Below are positions 5,879 to 14,560 of a stretch of 40,052 bases of DNA, piece by piece. Position numbers and translations under genes: made by a program. This DNA is from an uncultured Bacteroidales bacterium (GTDB taxonomy: Bacteria; Bacteroidota; Bacteroidia; Bacteroidales; UBA932): NCBI GenBank assembly GCA_900320365.1, contig ONSC01000004.1:1-40052 (forward strand), read 5' to 3'. Each line of letters opens with the position of its first letter. Position 1 is the first letter of the stretch. Under the pieces are notes generated by a model. The model was given only the letters and a program-made list of their open reading frames with translations, was not told the origin of the DNA and ran no database searches.

Positions 5879-7459
5879 TCAGTCCTCAAGGCGATCCAGG
5901 TCCCCGGTCATCGACGCGAGACGTAGCAATGTGGTTATGGAGGCATAACTACAGTTCATCCAATAATCACCTCCATTCCCTGGCTTTCTCCAATTGAATA
6001 TGGTAGGGATCATGCCATCCTGAGCGTTCTGCTGGATGGTGATATTATCTATCAACGCCTTCGCTTTGGCGAGCGCCAGAAGGTCACCTGTGACCTCATA
6101 CAGGTCAAGCCATGCGTTGGCGACATTGCAACTGCTGTCATCGACCGGAACCTCAAACTTGTATTGCTCGTGGACACATGGAGCGTTGGACTTGTGGAAT
6201 CCGTCAGCTGTCGTGTCAGCATAATCCCAATGAACGAACTGGTCCTCGCAGAAACGAATGAGGTCCACGGCATTGGAAATATCTGATTCACTTACGGTTC
6301 CCTTATCTAGAAGATATGATGCATATGGTGCGGCTGTGCAATTCGTCAGGTTTTGATAAGGTTCCAGTCCAAGCACGTTCACATCCTCAAACTGGCCAGT
6401 CAACTCGAATCGCTCCATCGCGGTATCGTCCATCCATCGCTCCGCCTTCAACCTAGCCTGAGAGAACTCTCCGAATGAATACCCTTCAAGACGTTGGAAA
6501 TACCTTAACAGCGGATGCAACAGGGCTTGGGCATCGTTCACGGGCTCTCCGGTGACGAAATCCACCTTGATGGGTAGCGATCCATCCTCTCTCTGCAACC
6601 GCACATAAGTACGGCCAATCTCAACCGCCATGTCAAGCCATTCCTTTTCTCCTGTCAAATCGTACAGGTCCAGGAAGGCATTTCCTGCAAAGGTGGCCTC
6701 CATAGTCATCGTCTTCCCTTGATTCTGTTCTTCGCCAGAAGCCTGTGTGTCAAGGTAATATGTAGGCGGGAAAAACGCCAGGGGCTCCCCTTTTGGACGA
6801 CTCTGGGCGATAAGGAAAGCGGCGGCTGACCTGGCAACCTCGAGGGCGTTTTCCTTCCTGTCTGGAAGCAAGCGAGCCACAAGGCACTCGTTCCGGATAG
6901 TGGAGCCTATTATCTTGCATGGATATGTGTTTGTCCATAAAGACATGTCCGGAACTGTATTACCTATCCAGTTTTGTACCTGGGGCATCAAGTGGTTGTG
7001 AAGAGCCGCCCGAATCGCAGCCTCTTTGTAACTCCTGACCGGCCCATTATAAGGCCCTTTGAACGGGAAATCCCTCAGGAAACTTCTTGAGTAAACCGTG
7101 TCCGCGGCTTCCCCAACCAATGCTTCCACCGTCAAATCCACATTTGCCGGAGGAATATGATTCCAAATCGGGGACAAGTCGGCGTCTGGCCTGTCGGATA
7201 GGAAAGACCAACTACCTTCAGCACTCCTTACTGTAAAACGGTATTTGTCAGCCCCTGGAACGGAAGGGACTTCGAACGCAGGCGCGTACATGAACTTCTT
7301 AGCGAACTTGTTCCAACAAGGATTCCTACCATCAGAAGCCGGACGGACCGGCTGGAGATACTCAGATTCGGCCTGATGGTTCAGACGCTCGTAAACCGAA
7401 CCTCGGCAGCCAGTGAATATCATTAGTGGCAAGGATGCTAAAATCGCTATCTTTCTCAT
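5879..7459 (-). CDS. Lipoprotein with six-hairpin glycosidase-like fold
   Basis: This 526-residue protein starts with a lipoprotein signal (MRKIAILASLPLMIFTGC, Cys18). Residues of about 50-125 look like a fibronectin-type beta domain (FEVPSVPGADKYRFTVRSAEGSW). From about 135 onward the sequence is a series of helical hairpins with repeats such as GNAFLDLYDLTGEKEWLDMAVEIGR and ANAWLDLYEVTGDLLALAKAKALID. This is the pattern of (alpha/alpha)6-barrel enzymes acting on sugars, such as unsaturated glucuronyl hydrolases, epimerases and GH127-like proteins. No specific family signature stands out, so substrate and even catalysis are uncertain. It ends exactly where the convergent upstream gene ends, with no terminator visible. 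Confidence 0.72.
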   Translation of the reverse strand: MRKIAILASLPLMIFTGCRGSVYERLNHQAESEYLQPVRPASDGRNPCWNKFAKKFMYAPAFEVPSVPGADKYRFTVRSAEGSWSFLSDRPDADLSPIWNHIPPANVDLTVEALVGEAADTVYSRSFLRDFPFKGPYNGPVRSYKEAAIRAALHNHLMPQVQNWIGNTVPDMSLWTNTYPCKIIGSTIRNECLVARLLPDRKENALEVARSAAAFLIAQSRPKGEPLAFFPPTYYLDTQASGEEQNQGKTMTMEATFAGNAFLDLYDLTGEKEWLDMAVEIGRTYVRLQREDGSLPIKVDFVTGEPVNDAQALLHPLLRYFQRLEGYSFGEFSQARLKAERWMDDTAMERFELTGQFEDVNVLGLEPYQNLTNCTAAPYASYLLDKGTVSESDISNAVDLIRFCEDQFVHWDYADTTADGFHKSNAPCVHEQYKFEVPVDDSSCNVANAWLDLYEVTGDLLALAKAKALIDNITIQQNAQDGMIPTIFNWRKPGNGGDYWMNCSYASITTLLRLASMTGDLDRLED

Positions 7460-7472
7460 ACCGCAATTTAAT

Positions 7473-7499
7473 GAAAGTTATTTATTAATGCTATCTTTA
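7473..7499. promoter_or_regulatory. Divergent -7 boxes between glycosidase-like and LRR-like genes
   Basis: The minus strand has TAACTTTC (7480-7473) and the plus strand has TATCTTTA (7492-7499), 11 bp apart and pointing away from each other. The -33 elements are poor on both sides. The arrangement resembles the region at 4893-4930 read in the opposite direction, including a shared ATTTGTC-nn-TAAAGATAG stretch. Confidence 0.45.
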
Positions 7500-7519
7500 T
7501 GGACAAATAGCGACCAGAT

Positions 7520-8182
7520 ATGTACTTCTCAGATCATAACGAAAAAATCACTTTCAGCAACGAATGGGGTTGCATCCTTAAAGTGGAGGGCAAAGGATTG
7601 GTGTGCGCGGAAGACTTGAATGCCAGTCCCGGAAGTTTCAAGCCAGAGAAATACTCTGAGTTGGAGTTCACAAAGGGAATCACCAAGGTGACCAAAGGCT
7701 TTATCGAGGCGTTCACCTCATTGGAATGCCTGGTTATAGCCTTCTCAGTGAAAAGTATAGAACGATCCCCAGAATTAGATAACTTCCTGATAACTAACAA
7801 TGTCCTTATCAGGGGAGAGTATAACTCGCTTGCGGAGAGGCTGGCTAAAGAGCTGGGACTCCGATTCCTTCATTGCGACATCTTTCTATGCTGGACAAGT
7901 TACGAGAGCCAAGGAGGCTACCGTGAGAGCACCAAACGGACCCTTTGTTTCAGGCTGGACGGTCCTCCCTATATCTACAGGGAGATATTTACCCCGGGAA
8001 TATCAGCCGGAAACAACGGAGGGGCCGATCTCAGGGAGGATCTCCCCGAGGATTTCTATGTGGGATGCGATCTCGATGGGTTCACCTACAATCTGCCCCA
8101 GATATGTGAGGAAGCCATTATGCAAAACAAGCAACTCGAGCGCTTCCTTATAATATCCAATCAACGACTTGGAAAGAAATGA
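7520..8182 (+). CDS. Unknown protein with a BspA/LRR_5-like segment
   Basis: I do not recognise this 220-residue protein as a whole. Residues 50-110 resemble one worn LRR_5/BspA-type leucine-rich repeat (ITKVTKGFIEAFTSLECLVIAF, then ERSPELDNFLITNNVLIRGE, then SLAERLAKELGLRF), the type that usually ends with an x-I-x-G-x-x-x-S-x-A-E-x-x-A motif. There is no signal peptide or membrane segment, so a cytoplasmic binding role is likely. The C-terminal half (GGYRESTKRTLCFRLDGPPYIYREIFTP) has no visible motif. Its stop overlaps the next start as ATGA at 8179-8182, which indicates translational coupling to the DUF4153 membrane protein and probably a shared function. Confidence 0.72.
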   Translation: MYFSDHNEKITFSNEWGCILKVEGKGLVCAEDLNASPGSFKPEKYSELEFTKGITKVTKGFIEAFTSLECLVIAFSVKSIERSPELDNFLITNNVLIRGEYNSLAERLAKELGLRFLHCDIFLCWTSYESQGGYRESTKRTLCFRLDGPPYIYREIFTPGISAGNNGGADLREDLPEDFYVGCDLDGFTYNLPQICEEAIMQNKQLERFLIISNQRLGKK

Positions 8183-9807
8183 GCAGAACCTCTGAAATAG
8201 CTAGCAAGCTCTGGCAAGGCTTTATAAAGAGCGTCCGGGAGTTCCCGTTGGAGGCTCTTCTCGGGGTGACATATTTCGTGATATTCCTCTTCGAGAATAG
8301 TGTCAGAGATGTCTTGGGCAAAAGTGATGTTTTTTACCTGTTTTTCTGGTTCTTCCCTCATTATGTCCTCCTGTTCACTCTACACAAGTGGAGCGGGAAA
8401 CACCTCGTTTTCAGAGTCTTGTACTGCTTGTCCTGGTTTCTCTGGATCCCGCTTCTGGTTTGGGGCTCAGTAAACCCTGGATGGAGTCTCGGGGTAGCTT
8501 ATATCATAGCGATAGTATTGCTGATAATAGGGAAGGAACCTCTTGAGAATGAGCCTTATGGGCAAAACATCCTGGACACTGTCATCAATGTGGCGGCAGG
8601 GTTTATAATTGGATTCCTGCTGATCGCGGTAGTGGACATCATCATAGCCTCTGTCAACTTCCTCTTTGACCTTGACTTGAAAGACAAATGGTTCACAGAT
8701 CCAATGGCTTTCATAGCTTTTGTGATCATCCCTCTGCTATGTTGCTCATTTGTTGAGAAGAATAGCTACAAAGAAGCCAACGGGAAAATCCTCAAGATCG
8801 TCATAGACTACATTCTCTCCCCAGCCCTGATCATCTACACGGCCATTCTCTACATTTACATCGGGAGGATCGCGCTTCGTTGGGAACTGCCGAACGGAGG
8901 AGTCGCATACATCGTGGCCATTTTCATGGCCGTTGGACTTGTTTGCCACCTTTTCCGGCTCCTTGTTGAGAAACGGCATTTTGAGTGGTTCTACAAGGCT
9001 TTTCCTTTTATAGCCATAGCCCCTCTCATCCTGCTATGGATCGGGGCATTCCGCCGCATAGGTGAATATGGACTCACAGAAGTCAGAGTCTATCTTATCT
9101 GCCTCGCCCTGCTGCTTACCGTTTTCACGGCCATGCTCGTGAAAGACAAGACGAGGAACTTCCAGCTTATGACCCTGATTCTCGCTCTGGCCGCCATATT
9201 GTTCACTTATATTCCAGGAATAAGAGCCAAGGACTTTGGCATCAGGAGCCAGAAAGCAAGGTTAGAGAGAGTCCTGCCGAACGTGCTGGTAAATGGAAAG
9301 TTCCCGGAAATAATTGATTATAAAACGATAGGTGCCGACCCAGGGCTAAAAGAATCCTGGCTTACCATTGATGGGGCATACAATTATCTGAAACAGAATA
9401 TGCCCACGAAGAGATTCAAAGCGATGGAAAGAGATCTAGGCAATTACAGCTTCCATAAGTGGGAACTCGTGGAAGAGCCTGAGACCGCGATCGCGGAATG
9501 GTCTATCAGCGACATCTCAGGACCTATCGACTTAGGAGAATACAACTTGTTGATACCGCCTTCCGATTATCATTATTATGAGGACTCCACGGTCGCGGTA
9601 TTCTATAAGGACAATTCCAGGACTGAAGAACTCCTGCGGTGCGAAATCCGAAAGGCGCTAGACCATAAAGATGTGTCCTCGCTCGGAAAACTCGTCTACA
9701 AGAACGATGACTTTATGGTGGTATTCGACAGGATAGATGATTTCAATTCTTCAAGCTTGTCATTTACGACCGGAGCCCACACCCTATATAAAAAACAAAC
9801 CCGGTAG
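8179..9807 (+). CDS. DUF4153 family integral membrane protein
   Basis: This 542-residue protein has about ten hydrophobic segments in its first 350 residues, followed by a soluble C-terminal part of about 190 residues. The stretch YIGRIALRWELPNGGVAYIVA near residue 225 and the TM pattern fit the DUF4153 family common in Bacteroidales, whose role is not known. The C-terminal region has no hydrophobic segments and contains NLLIPPSDYHYYEDST and KNDDFMVVFDRIDDF. It overlaps its neighbours on both sides (ATGA before, TAGTG after), so it is made together with the LRR-like and AlkZ-related proteins. A transport or envelope-sensing role is possible but not supported by a specific motif. Confidence 0.82.
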   Translation: MSRTSEIASKLWQGFIKSVREFPLEALLGVTYFVIFLFENSVRDVLGKSDVFYLFFWFFPHYVLLFTLHKWSGKHLVFRVLYCLSWFLWIPLLVWGSVNPGWSLGVAYIIAIVLLIIGKEPLENEPYGQNILDTVINVAAGFIIGFLLIAVVDIIIASVNFLFDLDLKDKWFTDPMAFIAFVIIPLLCCSFVEKNSYKEANGKILKIVIDYILSPALIIYTAILYIYIGRIALRWELPNGGVAYIVAIFMAVGLVCHLFRLLVEKRHFEWFYKAFPFIAIAPLILLWIGAFRRIGEYGLTEVRVYLICLALLLTVFTAMLVKDKTRNFQLMTLILALAAILFTYIPGIRAKDFGIRSQKARLERVLPNVLVNGKFPEIIDYKTIGADPGLKESWLTIDGAYNYLKQNMPTKRFKAMERDLGNYSFHKWELVEEPETAIAEWSISDISGPIDLGEYNLLIPPSDYHYYEDSTVAVFYKDNSRTEELLRCEIRKALDHKDVSSLGKLVYKNDDFMVVFDRIDDFNSSSLSFTTGAHTLYKKQTR

Positions 9808-10511
9808 TGTCAATCGCCCATCATAAAGGCAATCCGTTCGGGATTAAGGTGACAGACAGCGAATCCATGCTGGAAGCCATCAAGGCCTACGGATTCATTC
9901 CTTTCTTCGAGAATCCCATCCCGGGATATTCGATTGAGGAATTGACGCCACCAAACATGTGGTTCACGGACGAGAACCTCGGACCATGGGATTGGAAAGT
10001 GGACGTCGTGCAGAGCGGGGAAATAGTCTATGGTAAGTTTCTTTGTGGCGGGAAGTCCGCTTTCGCGGCACCAGAATGGTACGCCCACATTCGCAATTGG
10101 AAGCTTTCCCAAGAAAAATACAAGCCGACCGCCGAAGGACGGAAGGTATTGAGGCTCATAGAGAAAGAAGGCTCTTGCGTCTCCCGTCAAGTTCGTGAGC
10201 TACTCAAAGTGAAAAAAAGCAAATCGGACTCCGTGCTGGCCAATCTCATGAACGGCACCAGGCTGATCATCGGAGACATCCAAAGAGTTTACAGAGGGCC
10301 TAACCTTGAATACAAAGGCTGGCAGACCGCCTCCTACTGCACCCCCGAATCCATATTCGAGAGACCTGGAGAGGATTTCGGGCCTTGGCACATAGGCGGG
10401 TACACCCTGAAATGCGGATGCTCCCCGGAAGAATCCTATTCAAAGCTTAGGGATCATATTAAAGAACTGTTTCCCGAAGCCACCGAGAGACAAATCACTA
10501 AAATCTTATAA
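9807..10511 (+). CDS. AlkZ-related protein (YcaQ-like, winged helix)
   Basis: This 234-residue protein resembles the AlkZ-related group of Bacteroidetes, which are distantly related to the AlkZ/YcaQ DNA glycosylases that open crosslinked or alkylated bases. Visible hallmarks are IKAYGFIPFFEN near the N-terminus, the aromatic segment MWFTDENLGPWDWKVD with the following FLCGGKSAFAAPEWY, and a winged-helix-like stretch GRKVLRLIEKEGSCVSRQVRELL. Whether it retains glycosylase activity is not clear. The start is a GTG that overlaps the previous TAG stop as TAGTG, which favours it over the internal ATG 20 codons later. The oxidoreductase gene begins 2 nt after its stop. Confidence 0.75.
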   Translation: MSIAHHKGNPFGIKVTDSESMLEAIKAYGFIPFFENPIPGYSIEELTPPNMWFTDENLGPWDWKVDVVQSGEIVYGKFLCGGKSAFAAPEWYAHIRNWKLSQEKYKPTAEGRKVLRLIEKEGSCVSRQVRELLKVKKSKSDSVLANLMNGTRLIIGDIQRVYRGPNLEYKGWQTASYCTPESIFERPGEDFGPWHIGGYTLKCGCSPEESYSKLRDHIKELFPEATERQITKIL

Positions 10512-10513
10512 CC

Positions 10514-11482
10514 ATGAATGTAGGAATAATCGGAGCCGGACACATCGCCGGCAAGATCGCCAGGACACTTGAATACACCGATGGTATCAAATGTCTGGCA
10601 GTTGGCTCAAGAACCCTGGATAAAGCCAAGGCTTTCGCCGCTGAATTCGGGATTCCCAAAGCTTATGGGTCTTACGGCGAGCTTCTTGACGACCCTGAAG
10701 TGGACCTTGTATATGTCGCCACCCCTCACTCGCACCATTTTGACGTGACGATGGAAGCCATCGGAAAAGGCAAGGCTTGTCTTGTCGAGAAAGCGTTCAT
10801 GGCTAATGCTTTCCAGACAAAGAAGGTACTTGATCTCGCAAAGGAGAAAGGAGTGTTCGTGGCAGAGGCGATCTGGACGCGCTACCAGCCGGCCAGGGAC
10901 ATCATAAACCGGCTGATCTCTTACGGAAGGATAGGCACAGTCTGCCAGATCAGCGCCACCCTTTCCCATAGGGTCATGCATCTTCCACGCATTGTCAGGC
11001 CGGAGCTTTGCGGAGGCACCTTGCTCGACATCGGAATATATCCCCTGAATTTCGTCAGGATGGTTTGCGACAACCCGATAGAGAAAATCGAGTCGCAGTG
11101 CGTGCTATCTGATCTGGGAGTGGACCTCAGCGAAACGATCTCCATGACCCTTGAAGGCGGTATTCTTACCACAATCCATAGCTCAGTCTACTGCGAGGGT
11201 TACAACACCGCCACAATTTCCGGCACTGAAGGCTGCATAGTCGTGGACAACACCAACAACCCCGGTCTGATCCGGATCTACTCCAAAGGCGGTAGGTTAC
11301 AAGAGGAAATGGCTGTCCCTGAAAACATCAGCGGTTATGAATATGAGTTTCAAGCCTGCAAGGACGCAATGGAAAAAGGCCTCATAGAGCCGCCACAGAT
11401 GCCGCACTCCGAGACCTTGTTCCTTATGGAGCTCATGGACTCCCTCCGCAAGGAATGGGGAGTCCACTATCCAATGGACTAG
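10514..11482 (+). CDS. Gfo/Idh/MocA family sugar oxidoreductase
   Basis: This 322-residue NAD(P)-dependent dehydrogenase has the dinucleotide site GIIGAGHIAGKIA (residues 4-16), the loop VATPHSHHFD and the motif EKAFMANA, where Lys93 takes the place of the EKP lysine. The later segment GGTLLDIGIYPLNF shows the D-x-G-x-Y version seen in the glucose-fructose oxidoreductase and dihydrodiol dehydrogenase branch, rather than D-x-G-x-H. There is no signal peptide, so it acts in the cytoplasm. It is the last gene of the operon that starts at 7520. It converges on a DUF1080 protein, and members of this family oxidise sugars at C3 in known 3-keto-glycoside pathways, so a link is plausible. Its TAG stop directly abuts the convergent stop. 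Confidence 0.9.
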   Translation: MNVGIIGAGHIAGKIARTLEYTDGIKCLAVGSRTLDKAKAFAAEFGIPKAYGSYGELLDDPEVDLVYVATPHSHHFDVTMEAIGKGKACLVEKAFMANAFQTKKVLDLAKEKGVFVAEAIWTRYQPARDIINRLISYGRIGTVCQISATLSHRVMHLPRIVRPELCGGTLLDIGIYPLNFVRMVCDNPIEKIESQCVLSDLGVDLSETISMTLEGGILTTIHSSVYCEGYNTATISGTEGCIVVDNTNNPGLIRIYSKGGRLQEEMAVPENISGYEYEFQACKDAMEKGLIEPPQMPHSETLFLMELMDSLRKEWGVHYPMD

Positions 11483-13402
11483 CTACTCCAAATAAATATT
11501 CCTGAAAGCCAACGGGCCACCCTCGCTCTGCAGAGCGATGTAACCAGCCTTGAACGAAGTTGTCACCTCGTTCTCAAGGCTACCGTTGATGTACACTCTC
11601 ATCTTGTTTCCCTTGCAGATGATCTCAGCACGGTTCCACTCCCCATCAGGAAGCTCGATGCTCGCCCCGGTGTGGATCCTCTTCTTCATAGGGAACTTAA
11701 CTGACGGATCATACGGTATTTCCGCTATCCTCGCTCCCCCCAGGCTGACGATATCGCCAGCCCTTCCCGCCATGAGCTGGCACTCATAGGCTGTCGGCCA
11801 AATCATGTCATTCTGAATTCTCTGGAATATCCCGCTGTTAGTTCCGGCTCCGATCCATTTCCACTCCACATGAAGCGAATAATCCCCGTACTGGCGAACG
11901 GTCCTGAGATAGCCGTTAGGCTTTCCGGAAACCAAGATGCAGCCATCCTCAACCTTGAACACAGGCTCATCAGAACCAGACTCGGTGAGAGAGACCCAGC
12001 CTGAAAGGTCCTTCCCATTGAACAGGGCTGTCTTGCCGTCCTCACCGAAGAAATTGTTGTAAATCACCGTAGGACGAGATGCTCTGGTGCTCATGCTCGG
12101 GAACCACATGTCCTCAGCGGTCAAACCACACTTACGGGTCATGTCTATACTATTCTCAAGGCGACCGAAATCCGCATTGGCGTTGTTAGTGCCATAGGTG
12201 AACTTTATCCCGCGCTTTTTCGCCTCCCTAATAATGTACTCATTAGGTATCAGGTACCGTGATCCTATCTCAAGGGCTATTCCATTCTCCTGCATGACAT
12301 CCAGCACCTTCGCCACTCTCTCAGGAGTCCACATCTCGTCAAACCTGTCGTTAAGGAAATCCGGAAGGTAGAAAGAGTTGGCGAATATGTCCGCCGGCTC
12401 ATTGGTTAGTATTTTGACCGTCTGGTCCACGATCAGGTCCATATACTTCTGATCAGAGAGACCGTCCGGCTTTACCTCCTCCTCTCGATAGAGTCTCGTG
12501 ATACGTCCCTTATGGTCAACTATCGTCATCGCGTCGGTGAAAAGATAGTCGAAGACTCCCAGTGCCACGGAGGAGAAATCCGAGGTCCATTTGCGGCCCT
12601 CTCCCTGAACCCCACGGAGGAAGGGCATATCCTTGATCTCGTCATAATACTCATAGACTTCCTCGTCGTTGGCAAGCATACGGCCAACCCCGCCTGCTCC
12701 CGCATTAGGAGCTACGCCGTAGTTGATGCCGTAATTCATGCTCATCGCATGAGCCATCTCCGCAGTCAAACCTCCTTTCAGATGGACATGCCAGTCAATA
12801 ACAGGGAAATCCTCCTGTTGTAGCCGGATTGCCCTATCAGTGGTCTCATCAACTGGAGGAAGGGTGTCGCATGGATTGACGGCATCGGCAGGAAGTTTGG
12901 TAATCTTCATTTCCCTGAAACGAACTAACCCTTTTCCACCCACGAGGCTAACCGCACCATGGCCGAGACGCATCTTCTCATATTGTGGAAGTCTATAAGG
13001 CTGAGCTGGTTCCGTGTAACAGACCACATCCACTCCTTTGATCTTCACAGAGATGTTCTTCCCACGGACAGCGACCTCGACAGGAGTCCACTCGCCCTCA
13101 TCCTCAAGCGCCCTGTAAAGATTACGCACATGAAGAAGGGAACCGCTCTTGATAGTCCCGTCGATAGGACCACCATGGAGAAGCACCTGATAACCGCTTC
13201 CCGTGCCGTCGTTGTGAAAAGCGACACATGCCGAAGCGCCAGGCTCTGTCTGGAATTCACCACTCAATATGAAGTTGGTGTAATCGCCCTTGAACTGGTG
13301 GCTGGATCCTTCAGTGATGGTGAATTCCTTCCCTCCGCAGGAAAGAAGTGTTAAGGCGACTGCCGCGGCAGCCAACCTGGAAATAAAACCGACTGTTCTC
13401 AT
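11483..13402 (-). CDS. Lipoprotein: DUF1080 - metal-hydrolase barrel - DUF1080 fusion
   Basis: This 639-residue lipoprotein (SC at residues 21-22) has three parts. Residues 26-170 form a jelly-roll domain with DUF1080-like features (SGYQVLLHGG, then GEWTPVEVAVRG, ending VRFREMKITKLP). Residues of about 198-445 look like a metal-dependent TIM-barrel hydrolase of the PHP/amidohydrolase kind, starting with the metal motif FPVIDWHVHLKGG and containing IALEIGSRYLIPNE and GIKFTYGTNNANAD. Residues 451-639 form a clear DUF1080 domain (LFNGKDLSGWV, GTNSGIFQRIQ, MAGRAGDIV, DGEWNRAEIICKG, LAFRNIYLE). DUF1080 members include 3-keto-disaccharide hydrolases, so cleavage of oxidised glycosides is the best guess. 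It is last in a minus-strand operon with the LOG-family and double-hydrolase genes. Confidence 0.87.
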   Translation of the reverse strand: MRTVGFISRLAAAAVALTLLSCGGKEFTITEGSSHQFKGDYTNFILSGEFQTEPGASACVAFHNDGTGSGYQVLLHGGPIDGTIKSGSLLHVRNLYRALEDEGEWTPVEVAVRGKNISVKIKGVDVVCYTEPAQPYRLPQYEKMRLGHGAVSLVGGKGLVRFREMKITKLPADAVNPCDTLPPVDETTDRAIRLQQEDFPVIDWHVHLKGGLTAEMAHAMSMNYGINYGVAPNAGAGGVGRMLANDEEVYEYYDEIKDMPFLRGVQGEGRKWTSDFSSVALGVFDYLFTDAMTIVDHKGRITRLYREEEVKPDGLSDQKYMDLIVDQTVKILTNEPADIFANSFYLPDFLNDRFDEMWTPERVAKVLDVMQENGIALEIGSRYLIPNEYIIREAKKRGIKFTYGTNNANADFGRLENSIDMTRKCGLTAEDMWFPSMSTRASRPTVIYNNFFGEDGKTALFNGKDLSGWVSLTESGSDEPVFKVEDGCILVSGKPNGYLRTVRQYGDYSLHVEWKWIGAGTNSGIFQRIQNDMIWPTAYECQLMAGRAGDIVSLGGARIAEIPYDPSVKFPMKKRIHTGASIELPDGEWNRAEIICKGNKMRVYINGSLENEVTTSFKAGYIALQSEGGPLAFRNIYLE

Positions 13403-13418
13403 TGCCTATTTGTCTTGT

Positions 13419-14549
13419 TTATCTGTTCGCGGTGAATGACAGGATGTTGGACACCACCTCCTCCGGATCATCCGTGATGGACAGGATAAGGTTTTTGTAA
13501 ACTCCCCTGGCAAGCAGATCCTCAAGCATTGGATAAACCGGTATCTGCTTACTGAAGAACTCTTTGCCGAAGAACACCATGGGGCTGGCGTAACCGAATG
13601 ACTCGTAGTGGTTCTGAGCCGCGTCCTGGAATATCTCCTGCATGGTTCCCGCCGATCCCGGGGAATAAATGATGCCTCCCTTGGATATCGTCAGCAAGAT
13701 ATCTTCCCTGACACTGTTCATGAAATACTTGGCTATGTCCGTGGCCAACGGCGTGGAAGGCTCATGACCATAGAACCAGGTAGGGATGCCCAAGCTTCTG
13801 TACATCTCCTGGGGATATTTCTTTCTGACCTCGAACGCGGTCCTTAGCCAACCCGGATCCCTGAACGTGGGAGCAACCCGCAAGATGGACAAGGCATCGG
13901 CAAGCTCATCTTCGGTCTTTCCAGCCATCCAGGCACCCAGATGCGTCGCCTCCATCGCACCAGGCCCGCCGCCGGAAGCCATCAGCTTACCACTTTCGGT
14001 CAGCCTTTTACTGATGTAAGCTATAGTGGCGTAAGCATCATCTGTTCTCTTGAGAGCGTGACCTCCCATCACCGCCACAACCTGCCTCTCATCGAATCGG
14101 CTTAGGAAGTCATTCATCGCCTCACCGATAGCATGGTCATGAAGCGAACGTCCGAGTGTCTCACGGATGTTGTCACTTTCCTTGCCTTTCTCGATATAGT
14201 CGGCGAAAACCTTCGAATCGAAGCAGTTCGCGAAAGAGTCCTCATTCTCGGGGTCATAGCCGTCATAGAGATATTCGGCGGTGTACAACTTGCTCCTGAA
14301 CACATTGTACGGCATCCCCATTCTCGGGAACACCAGGCATGAGGTACCTATCCCATCCTCCAACTCCTTGGGAATCTCGCAACCGAAGAAAAAGCAGTCC
14401 GAGAAACGATGCCTTGCCGCCACATATTGAGGCGCCTTGTTGAAATCTATGTACTGGAATACATAGTGGTTGACAAACCCGGAGCTGTCTGGAGCGGGTA
14501 GTTTGTTCAGACTCTCTATCTGCTTGTACGAGGTGGTGGTCGTCATCAT
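13419..14549 (-). CDS. LOG-family-like Rossmann nucleotide-binding protein, enlarged
   Basis: This 376-residue cytoplasmic protein holds the SLOG/LOG (old lysine decarboxylase-like) core in its second half: VAVMGGHALKR, then LMASGGGPGAMEATHLGA and GGIIYSPGSAGTMQEIFQDA. The second motif is a variant of PGGxGTxxE, with S-P-G-S-A-G-T-M-Q-E keeping the key Gly-Thr-x-x-Glu. Family members cleave N-glycosidic bonds of nucleotides, as in cytokinin riboside monophosphate phosphoribohydrolase. This one is about twice the usual 180-190 residues, with an extra N-terminal part of about 150 residues that I cannot assign. It lies between the double hydrolase (11-nt gap) and the DUF1080 protein (16-nt gap), which is an unusual setting. 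Confidence 0.82.
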   Translation of the reverse strand: MMTTTTSYKQIESLNKLPAPDSSGFVNHYVFQYIDFNKAPQYVAARHRFSDCFFFGCEIPKELEDGIGTSCLVFPRMGMPYNVFRSKLYTAEYLYDGYDPENEDSFANCFDSKVFADYIEKGKESDNIRETLGRSLHDHAIGEAMNDFLSRFDERQVVAVMGGHALKRTDDAYATIAYISKRLTESGKLMASGGGPGAMEATHLGAWMAGKTEDELADALSILRVAPTFRDPGWLRTAFEVRKKYPQEMYRSLGIPTWFYGHEPSTPLATDIAKYFMNSVREDILLTISKGGIIYSPGSAGTMQEIFQDAAQNHYESFGYASPMVFFGKEFFSKQIPVYPMLEDLLARGVYKNLILSITDDPEEVVSNILSFTANR

Positions 14550-14560
14550 GGCTATTCGGG

